From assembly GCA_029261475.1 (NCBI GenBank), contig JAJDBG010000038.1, forward strand, positions 1 through 40,717: a stretch of 40,717 nt of DNA, written 5' to 3'. Made by a program: the position numbers and the translations under genes. Source of the DNA: Nitrospinaceae bacterium. GTDB lineage: Bacteria; Nitrospinota; Nitrospinia; Nitrospinales; VA-1. The notes beneath the pieces were generated by a model. That model was given only the letters and a program-made list of their open reading frames with translations. It was not told where the DNA came from and did no database searches. Of the stretch, positions 35,371-40,717 are shown in pieces. Every line of letters starts with the position of its first letter. The first letter of the stretch is position 1.

Positions 35371-35949
35371 ATGTCCACCCTTAAAGGAATGCTTTTCGGT
35401 CAGTATGCAGGCGAAGGACTGTCTCAGTTGATCGAAGAATTGCAAAAAAAGTACAAGCCCAAAAAAGGACGTCGTTTCAACTATGAGAATATCACCTACG
35501 AAATCGGCCGCCCTTCTTTGAACAACAATCAAATCGAATTCGCCATCAGTTCAAAGATTCCTCAGGATGAATTAAAAGACCAAACAAAAATGGACACCTA
35601 TTTTGAAAAAATTAAATCTCTGATGGAAAAGGAAAACAAAAAGCCTATATCTATCGAGATGGAAAATATCATATGGGGCACCAAAAAGGATTCTGACAAG
35701 CAAAGAGACTACGTTAAATTGATCTATCAATATCCTCTGGATCAACTATTCAACAACGATAATGTAGCTAAAGAACACGAAGAGGCGCAAACCAAGCCCA
35801 ATGCTTTTGCAGACATCAAGGGAGCCTACACCAATCAAGGCAAAGTCGTTCTCGATATGGTACGCAAATCTATTCAACAACTGGCACTTCAGCATATGGA
35901 TTGTCTGATTGCCGCCAATGCAAAAGTTAAGGCCAGCTTAAAGATCTAA
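35371..35949 (+). CDS. Soluble protein of unknown function
   Basis: 192 aa, ATG with GGAG nine bases upstream. No signal peptide or TM. It starts MSTLKGMLFGQYAGEGLSQLI and is Lys/Glu/Asn-rich with alternating strands and helices; no motif I recognise. The only cysteine is near the end (MDCLIAAN). It lies between the HmuY-like gene and a 59-aa membrane protein, six bases from the latter, so it is probably co-transcribed with the membrane cluster. I cannot assign a role. Confidence 0.72.
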   Translation: MSTLKGMLFGQYAGEGLSQLIEELQKKYKPKKGRRFNYENITYEIGRPSLNNNQIEFAISSKIPQDELKDQTKMDTYFEKIKSLMEKENKKPISIEMENIIWGTKKDSDKQRDYVKLIYQYPLDQLFNNDNVAKEHEEAQTKPNAFADIKGAYTNQGKVVLDMVRKSIQQLALQHMDCLIAANAKVKASLKI

Positions 35950-35955
35950 TCAGTC

Positions 35956-36135
35956 ATGCAAAACTTCGCCTATTTCACTGGAAGAGCCCTGCAACTTTTG
36001 GGCTTAGCAACGATGACACTCGTGGTGTTTTTATTTTTTACAAAAATGTCCATGGAGCCACTGCTTATATGGACAATTGTCGGTGGTGTTGAGTTTTACC
36101 TGGGAACTTGGTTTTTGGGGAAAGGACCTAAATAA
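35956..36135 (+). CDS. 59-aa two-TM membrane protein
   Basis: ATG six bases after the preceding stop; 60 codons including TAA. MQNFAYFTGRALQLLGLAT leads into TM1 (about 11-28), and TM2 is about 35-54 (PLLIWTIVGGVEFYLGTWF), ending GKGPK. It resembles small accessory subunits of membrane complexes in size and hydrophobic pattern, but no family is recognised. The frame is open, hydrophobicity is protein-like and the spacing to the upstream gene is operon-like. Confidence 0.68.
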   Translation: MQNFAYFTGRALQLLGLATMTLVVFLFFTKMSMEPLLIWTIVGGVEFYLGTWFLGKGPK

Positions 36136-36208
36136 CATCCCTCAAAAACTGTGCTTACCTACCAGGTAAAGCCGTGCACCCCTAAATCTACCTCCCCCTA
36201 CTTAAAAC

Positions 36209-36919
36209 ATGAAAGACTTCTTGGCTCAACCAGGATTCCTTGCTCAAGCAAGTAATTTTGGAGCTGATTTGAGTTATTCACTAGCCTTGGTTTTCACAGG
36301 CCTATTCCTTTACGCCTGGTATTTAGCAAAAAAATCCGAAGGTTCAAAGCACCGACAGTTGGTCATCATTTCCATGTCGACCATGATCTTGTATTTTTGT
36401 GCTTATTATTACGCACGACAACTAGGGGTTTTATCGCTGGAAGGCAAGGAAGGCTTTGGAGGACCCGACGAGATTTATGAGAGCGTGTTCAAGCCCATAT
36501 TGACAACTCACCTTATTTTGGTGACCTTGGGACTGCTCATCGCACCTTATTTAATCGTGCAAGGTGCTCGTGCGAGTAAAAAAATTGAGGGTCAGTACTT
36601 TTTGAAAGATGAAGATCAAAAAATGCAACCCAATACCTTCAAGAGGGTCATGCTCATTATTTTTGGGTTATGGGCGGTGATTCAGATCGTGAACCTCACT
36701 CGCTCTAATATTTCGACCGCCTCACATATCGCATGGGCTCTGATATTTTCATCAGTCGCCCTCATCGCCAGCCTCGAAAAGTTGGTCGAGAAAATGCTTC
36801 CCAATGGGGCTAAAAGACACCGGGTTTTAGGGCGTGGTGCTATGATTATTTACGCCCTTACCCTCGCATCCAGTACTCTAACTTACTTAATGCTCTACGT
36901 TATCTACCCAAAAGTCTAA
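36209..36919 (+). CDS. DUF420-family multi-TM membrane protein
   Basis: 236 aa with about six TMs. A central SVFKPILTTHLILVTLGLL segment and a final HRVLGRGAMIIYALTLASSTLTYLMLYVIY segment give the DUF420 pattern (paired helices each opened by a conserved His). DUF420/CtaM proteins assist assembly or haem supply of haem-copper oxidases in some Gram-positive and other bacteria. H97-like and H201-like residues may bind haem. No oxidase subunit gene is in the window, but four tiny membrane proteins surround it. It has no clear Shine-Dalgarno. Confidence 0.72.
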   Translation: MKDFLAQPGFLAQASNFGADLSYSLALVFTGLFLYAWYLAKKSEGSKHRQLVIISMSTMILYFCAYYYARQLGVLSLEGKEGFGGPDEIYESVFKPILTTHLILVTLGLLIAPYLIVQGARASKKIEGQYFLKDEDQKMQPNTFKRVMLIIFGLWAVIQIVNLTRSNISTASHIAWALIFSSVALIASLEKLVEKMLPNGAKRHRVLGRGAMIIYALTLASSTLTYLMLYVIYPKV

Positions 36920-37060
36920 AATACTGTAGACAAACAGAAATATTCAAACAAAAAGTAAGATAGTGAATTAAGTCAGCTACTTATAAAAAGTACAAACGGG
37001 CATTGCCCCTTACTAACCATTTTTAATGTGATTTTAAAGCTTCGATAATTAAGGTTTCCC

Positions 37061-37090
37061 TTGACACATTTCACGGACCTATGATATCGT
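37061..37090 (+). promoter_or_regulatory. Plus-strand promoter opposing the 35-aa gene
   Basis: TTGACA (37061-37066), 18-bp spacer, TATCGT (37085-37090). Transcription would start near 37097, right at the stop codon of the minus-strand 35-aa gene, and run antisense through it, possibly on into the 34-aa and 57-aa genes. The spelling closely resembles the promoter-like pair upstream of flgM. Confidence 0.55.
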
Positions 37091-37098
37091 CCCCAGAA

Positions 37099-37206
37099 TT
37101 AAATGACCTCGAAATACATCAGGAGGAGGTAAAGGGCTGTAAGGCCGTTGACTCCGAGGCCAATATAAACGATTGTGTCAAATATTTTTCCATCTTTGCT
37201 GGCCAT
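37099..37206 (-). CDS. 35-aa single-TM peptide, antisense to its surroundings
   Basis: ATG at 37206 with AGGAG starting 12 bases upstream (TAGGAGCTTATATG) and a -35/-10 pair just before it. The product starts MASKDGKIFDTIVYIG, continues as a single hydrophobic helix (about 9-31), and ends MYFEVI. A charged start plus one TM is typical both of tiny respiratory-complex subunits and of type I toxins. It is the only minus-strand gene in the 33.5-39.9 kb stretch. A plus-strand promoter faces it from the 3' end. Expression signals are good, but the short length makes this a moderate call. Confidence 0.55.
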   Translation of the reverse strand: MASKDGKIFDTIVYIGLGVNGLTALYLLLMYFEVI

Positions 37207-37252
37207 ATAAGCTCCTAGGCAAGAGTTGATTTATCAAGAATTTGAAGCCTAG

Positions 37253-37282
37253 AAGTTACCATCAGAGATTTGTTACTGTCAA
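37253..37282 (-). promoter_or_regulatory. Promoter of the 35-aa peptide gene
   Basis: On the minus strand: TTGACA (37282-37277), 18-bp spacer ending in TGG, then TAACTT (37258-37253). A perfect -35 and a TG-extended but poor -10. The leader to the ATG at 37206 would be about 40 nt and contains the AGGAG. Confidence 0.5.
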
Positions 37283-37341
37283 GAATAAATCAAAAGCAAA
37301 GTTACACTTTAAATATAATCAACAACCTATAGAGGCATTCA

Positions 37342-37446
37342 ATGGATCTCGAAAAACTTAAGGAAAAAGCAGGGCCGTGGGTTTATGTTGGAACCGTAGT
37401 ATTTTGTTTGTGGTTCTTTTACTGGTTCGCTTCCGTTTGGCGTTAA
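37342..37446 (+). CDS. 34-aa single-TM membrane protein
   Basis: ATG with GAGG (37332-37335) upstream. A short charged start (MDLEKLKEKAG) is followed by one TM rich in aromatic residues (PWVYVGTVVFCLWFFYWFA) and a basic end (SVWR). TATAAT at 37314-37319 could be a -10 for a very short leader; no good -35 matches it. The size and shape recall CcoQ-, CydX- or CtaC-like micro-subunits, but similarity is only in pattern. Confidence 0.62.
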   Translation: MDLEKLKEKAGPWVYVGTVVFCLWFFYWFASVWR

Positions 37447-37505
37447 TCTAAGCGGCTTATAGAATTTAGGATAATATTGTATCGAATAAGGGAGACCTAA
37501 GAAAA

Positions 37506-37679
37506 ATGGAAGACGAAGCTAAAAAATTTATTACGGGCAAATCGATTATGTGGTTTTTAATTGCCGCAATCGCAATGAGTTTTTATTACCTAATCATCGA
37601 CATCGGATTGATGAAAGTCCAAGGATTGGATTTCTTCTATCTCTGGAGTGGTGGTGAAGCGGCACCAAGTGGCCACTAA
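37506..37679 (+). CDS. 57-aa single-TM membrane protein
   Basis: 58 codons including TAA. A charged start (MEDEAKKFITGK), one TM (about 14-33, SIMWFLIAAIAMSFYYLIID), then a polar end with LDFFYLWSGGEAAPSGH. It lies 59 bp after the 34-aa gene and is closed by a strong terminator, so the two form a short operon. No family recognised; a small subunit of an inner-membrane complex is likely. Confidence 0.68.
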   Translation: MEDEAKKFITGKSIMWFLIAAIAMSFYYLIIDIGLMKVQGLDFFYLWSGGEAAPSGH

Positions 37680-37700
37680 GATAGTGTCCGTACAAAATTA

Positions 37701-37738
37701 AAATGGCAAGCCCCCAAAAAGGGCTTGCCATTTTTTTT
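37701..37738 (+). terminator. Rho-independent terminator after the 57-aa gene
   Basis: Perfect 13-bp stem (37701-37713 with 37721-37733), 7-nt loop, then eight T. It closes the small membrane protein cluster. Confidence 0.93.
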
Positions 37739-37832
37739 GCCTTGAAGACAAAGCACCACCTCTAATGATCTGCATTTTTCGGCAGTCCCCTTTTAAAAAG
37801 CCAATCCCAGCGCAAATCAAATTTTTCAACTC

Positions 37833-38492
37833 ATGAAACCAAAACCTAACTGCAGGGTCTACTTGATCCGCCACGGAGAGACCGCAAATGCGGGGAAAGT
37901 CCGTTTCAATGGTCATCACGATGTTGCATTGTCGGAAAGAGGAAGAGAACAGCTTCGCCTCGTCTCGGACGCCTTAAAGACCTGTTCTATCGAAGCTGTA
38001 TACAGTAGTGATTTGAAGCGCACCATGGAAAGTGCACGAATCATCGCACATCCACATGCTCTAGAACTAACGACTTTTCCAGAATTACGCGAGCTTTCCT
38101 TTGGCGAATGGGAAGGACTTAGCCTCGATGAAGTGGAAGAGCAACACCCGGGCAAATACCTCAAATTATTTGAGAATATCGATGTAGAACGTCCCCCGGG
38201 CGGTGAATCGTTTCTAGAATTGCAAAAAAGGGTGGTGCCCAAGTTCCTTGAAATTATCCGAAAGCATCCTTCTCAATCCATCGTTATCCTGGCTCATGGC
38301 GGGGTCAATCGCACATTACTGTCTCACCTGCTAGAGATGCCTATAAAAAAAATGTTTCGACTGAATCAAGAATACGCCGCCGTGAACATCATTCAATTTT
38401 ACGGCGACGAACCCGTTGTAGAACTTCTTGGTGCAGATCATCATCTAATGCAACGTGAAGTACCACCTCAAAAAATCGTAAAATTTCAATAG
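37833..38492 (+). CDS. Histidine phosphatase (phosphoglycerate mutase-like) family protein
   Basis: 219 aa. RHGET at 13-17 with catalytic His14; YSSDLKRTMESA supplies the second Arg; ELSFGEWEGL carries the acid; AHGGVNRTLL holds the second active-site His. The ELxFGxWEGL and early NxxxRFNG pattern is that of the CobC/GpmB group (alpha-ribazole phosphatase, sugar phosphatases). No cobalamin genes are nearby, so the substrate is open. It is cytosolic. The ABC gene starts 5 bp after it. Confidence 0.9.
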   Translation: MKPKPNCRVYLIRHGETANAGKVRFNGHHDVALSERGREQLRLVSDALKTCSIEAVYSSDLKRTMESARIIAHPHALELTTFPELRELSFGEWEGLSLDEVEEQHPGKYLKLFENIDVERPPGGESFLELQKRVVPKFLEIIRKHPSQSIVILAHGGVNRTLLSHLLEMPIKKMFRLNQEYAAVNIIQFYGDEPVVELLGADHHLMQREVPPQKIVKFQ

Positions 38493-38497
38493 CCTTG

Positions 38498-39304
38498 ATG
38501 AATAACTCATTGATAAAAATACACAACGCCGATGTCTGTATCAATGGCACCCATGTTCTCCATTCCCTGTCTTGGGAAATGACATCTAACCAGAACTGGG
38601 CGGTCGTAGGAAATAACGGTGCGGGAAAAACCACATTCATGAAACTCCTGTTTGGTGAATTGATCCCCATGCACGGAGGAGAAACGGCCTGGTTTGGAGT
38701 TAAGGGTCTGCGCCCCTTGAGCGAAATTCGTCAACATATCGGTTTTGTTTCCGCCGAATTTCAGGAAAATTACGCGCCCAATATGAAGGGATGGCAAGTC
38801 GTTGTTTCCGGCTTGTTTCACTCTGTTGGACTTTACGGACCACCGGTCACATCAGAACAGAAGCAAACGGCTCTCCAATGGATGACGTTTCTGGACATTG
38901 AAAACCTTGCAGAGAAGAGATTTCACAATCTATCCTATGGTGAAGCCCGGCGTATTTTGCTTGCACGTGCACTTGCACGCCGCCCTCGTTTGCTGATTCT
39001 GGACGAACCTTGTGCGGGCTTGGACATCCCAACGCGCGAGCTTTTTCTGAAAACCCTTTCAAAACTTGCAGAGTCCGACACACGCATCGTCTATGTCACC
39101 CATCATATTGATGAAATCATGCCACTCATCACGCATACTCTTTATTTAAAAAACGGCAGGGTCTTTTTACAAGGCGAAAAAGATAGTATGCTAAAGGGAG
39201 AGATTTTATCCAAAGCTCTGGACTGTGATATATCCGTTCAAAAAAGTTCAGAGCGCTACTGGATCACCGACAGCCGTTTAAAAAACAGAAAGACTCCAAA
39301 ATGA
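38498..39304 (+). CDS. Single-domain ABC transporter-type ATPase
   Basis: 268 aa from ATG 38498 (a TTG immediately before it is also possible). Walker A GNNGAGKTT (38-46), Q-loop near VSAEFQE, signature LSYGE (145-149), Walker B LLILDEP (165-171), H-switch THHIDEI. The ATP-binding unit resembles ModF/PhrA-type and cobalt/nickel-type cytosolic ABC proteins, and the C-terminal 30 residues are polar. No permease or binding protein is adjacent, so it could be a soluble ABC factor or act with a distant permease. It overlaps the next gene by 4 bp (ATGA). Confidence 0.9.
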   Translation: MNNSLIKIHNADVCINGTHVLHSLSWEMTSNQNWAVVGNNGAGKTTFMKLLFGELIPMHGGETAWFGVKGLRPLSEIRQHIGFVSAEFQENYAPNMKGWQVVVSGLFHSVGLYGPPVTSEQKQTALQWMTFLDIENLAEKRFHNLSYGEARRILLARALARRPRLLILDEPCAGLDIPTRELFLKTLSKLAESDTRIVYVTHHIDEIMPLITHTLYLKNGRVFLQGEKDSMLKGEILSKALDCDISVQKSSERYWITDSRLKNRKTPK

Positions 39305-39885
39305 AACCCATCTGGCTCTCACCGCTTCTAGCTCTTCTCAGCACAATATTAATATCAAGCTCAGCCTATGCCCTCAGTGCAGAAGAATGGTTCGACAGGG
39401 GAAATGAACACCGTCAGGAAGGACATTGGGAAGAGGCCATTAAGGCTTATGAAAAGTCCATAGAAATGAACGCCTCTGCGACCGTTACGCATATCAACCT
39501 GGGTTTGAGCTATAAAAAATTGAAGAACTATCCTTTGGCAAAAAAGAGCTTTGAGACAGCCGTTGAGCTTGAGCCGCAGAATATGGAAGCTCGGTTCAAT
39601 CTAGGCAATATCTATAATTATTTGGAAAGGTGGGAGGATGCCATCGCTCAACTGAACATCGTCGTCCATCGAGTTCAGGGAGATGCAGAAGCGCATGGCA
39701 ATTTGGGCTGGGCCTATTTCAATTACCAACAAGGAACGCCCTTCAAAATATTGACCGTTCTCAATCTCGAAAGAGCCGCTTCTCTCTTTGAAGCACAGGA
39801 TATGACAGCCGCCGCCGAGTCTACTCGCGAGATACTTGAGCAGGCTATGAAAAAATACAAGCCTTCTTCTGCCTTAAATGAATGA
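39301..39885 (+). CDS. Exported TPR-repeat protein
   Basis: 194 aa. Signal peptide 1-24 (ends YALS). Three tandem tetratricopeptide repeats: SAEEWFDRGNEHRQEGHWEEA; a second around HINLGLSYKKLKNYPLA; a third around ARFNLGNIYNYLERWEDA; plus a fourth partial (AHGNLGWAYFNYQQG). The charged helical tail ends ALNE. It is a periplasmic protein-binding scaffold of unknown partners. Start codon overlaps the ABC stop (ATGA), so translation is coupled. Confidence 0.9.
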   Translation: MKPIWLSPLLALLSTILISSSAYALSAEEWFDRGNEHRQEGHWEEAIKAYEKSIEMNASATVTHINLGLSYKKLKNYPLAKKSFETAVELEPQNMEARFNLGNIYNYLERWEDAIAQLNIVVHRVQGDAEAHGNLGWAYFNYQQGTPFKILTVLNLERAASLFEAQDMTAAAESTREILEQAMKKYKPSSALNE

Positions 39886-39921
39886 GGTATCTGTAAAAGC
39901 AGGGATTTTTATGAAGGCGAT

Positions 39922-40608
39922 TCAGGGTAGAAAGTTCTCTATCTTCCAATCTACATTAAGGACTGCGTCGGCTCCTGACCGTGTTTTATAGTTCACATAC
40001 CCGTTCTTCGCGCCAAATAAAAACAAATCGCGGGTGATCTCCACATCCTTCTCACAATAGTGGATGATTTTTTCCATAAAACTTTGATCGCCGCTACGTT
40101 CAAATTCTTTATACCACTCCAGAGAAACCAAGCCGTCTGCACTTTTTTCTGACCCCAAAGTGTATTGGGCCAAATGATTCAAGGCCAGTCGAAACCCCAA
40201 TTTCTTTTTGACATCCAGAATCATGTCAAAAGTATTGATTTCCAATAGGTCAAACTTCGAATACGGTTGCATTACCGTGTAATCAAAGCCGATGACATTG
40301 AACCCCACTACCAGGTCAGCGGATCGCAATTGTTTCAACAAACCGTCCGCATCTTTCTCCAGGTAAATGGAGTATTCCTTATCCAAACTATCCCAAACCA
40401 CTCCCACAGCCATTTTCATCAAGTGAATATTGCTCCAACCGCCAACATCCATTGATCCCTTTTGAGTTTCAAGATCAAAATATAATATTCTTCGAGGCTC
40501 TGTTTTTTTTTCCAAGCCCACATCTTTTTTCGCTTCAGGAACCGGAGTTTCCTCCTCTAAATTGCCAAACAAGCCCAATTGTTCGTTCATAGCCTTTATA
40601 TTACTCAT
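39922..40608 (-). CDS. DEDD-type 3'-5' exonuclease (RNase H-like fold, YprB/RNase_H_2 type)
   Basis: 228 aa if started at the ATG at 40608 (alternatives: ATG 40590, GTG 40695). A short acidic leader is followed by ILYFDLETQKG (first DxE), LVVGFNVIGFDYTVM (second Asp) and HYCEKDVEITRDLF (the YxxxD of the Exo III motif), the acidic set of DEDDy exonucleases. No polymerase or helicase domain is attached. The family acts on DNA or RNA 3' ends in the cytosol; the target is unknown. Convergent with the TPR gene. Confidence 0.83.
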   Translation of the reverse strand: MSNIKAMNEQLGLFGNLEEETPVPEAKKDVGLEKKTEPRRILYFDLETQKGSMDVGGWSNIHLMKMAVGVVWDSLDKEYSIYLEKDADGLLKQLRSADLVVGFNVIGFDYTVMQPYSKFDLLEINTFDMILDVKKKLGFRLALNHLAQYTLGSEKSADGLVSLEWYKEFERSGDQSFMEKIIHYCEKDVEITRDLFLFGAKNGYVNYKTRSGADAVLNVDWKIENFLP

Positions 40609-40717
40609 GATGAATTTTAATGGAAAAGACACTTTAGCGCTCGTCCACAGCAAATCAAGTCTTTTCTGATACTTTCTATAAATAAGGCGATTCACCTAAA
40701 AATAACCTATAAGCCCT

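Noticed and set aside
37121-37131. AGGAGGAGGT as a very strong plus-strand ribosome site
   Set aside because: No start codon follows at a usable distance with an open frame; the bases encode a Leu-Leu-Leu run of the minus-strand 35-aa peptide.
1-40717. CRISPR arrays, insertion sequences, integrases, phage genes, tRNA/rRNA genes
   Set aside because: Looked for on both strands; none seen. A tRNA search program would be decisive for tRNAs.

Overview
This window looks like ordinary chromosomal DNA from a Gram-negative, diderm, probably flagellated and respiring bacterium. The evidence is periplasmic thiol chemistry (DsbA-like, DsbD N-domain), a c-type cytochrome, FlgM with a sigma-28 promoter, a bifunctional Rel protein, a C-type (zinc-ribbon) L28 and a CCG-domain Fe-S membrane oxidoreductase. 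By eye the base composition is moderately AT-rich. The gene mix would fit a marine Nitrospinota or deltaproteobacteria-like lineage, but that is a guess and no single gene here proves it. I saw no tRNA or rRNA gene, CRISPR array, transposase, integrase or phage gene.

Layout. 1-1.2 kb: a truncated trypsin-like protease and a DUF4399 periplasmic protein (both minus). 1.5-8.3 kb (plus): Mrp-type Fe-S ATPase, an exported DsbA-like oxidoreductase with a free-standing DsbD N-terminal domain, a CCA-adding-enzyme family protein, an NCS2 purine permease, and two tandem leucine-rich-repeat proteins. 8.3-12.9 kb (minus): an apparently Fur-controlled iron operon (cytochrome c-FTR1 permease plus a PepSY-TM-like membrane protein carrying a seven-Asp-box propeller), preceded by an OmpR-type response regulator. 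13.3-16.3 kb: M28 peptidase/glutaminyl cyclase, Nudix hydrolase, flgM behind a near-consensus sigma-28 promoter, a DUF1858 protein and rpmB. 16.4-26 kb: rel, recG, a NusG domain II protein, an M1-type peptidase, and a PF09818 ABC-class ATPase paired with an SPL-like radical SAM protein. 26-29.7 kb: a GAF/HisKA_3 sensor kinase and NarL-type regulator followed by two small exported proteins of unknown function. 29.9-33.3 kb: gltX, converging on a membrane HdrD-like Fe-S oxidoreductase. 33.5-37.7 kb: the least explained part, with an exported unknown protein, a HmuY-like protein, an unknown soluble protein, a DUF420 membrane protein and four very small membrane proteins (59, 35, 34 and 57 aa), one of them on the opposite strand. 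37.8-40.7 kb: histidine phosphatase, ABC ATPase, TPR protein and a DEDD-type nuclease.

Best candidates for something new. (1) The iron operon at 8.3-12.1 kb: a Fur-box core is embedded in a TTGATA-18-TATAAT promoter, and the two membrane proteins share a homologous cytoplasmic tail with an identically spaced His/Asp/Glu/His/His/Cys pattern. I infer a ferric-iron reductase/permease pair whose cytoplasmic tails pair up or bind metal. (2) The small-protein cluster at 35.9-37.7 kb, where a 35-aa single-TM peptide with its own promoter and ribosome site is opposed by a promoter on the other strand that fires from its 3' end. This geometry could be a type I toxin-antitoxin pair, or transcriptional interference within a membrane-complex locus.
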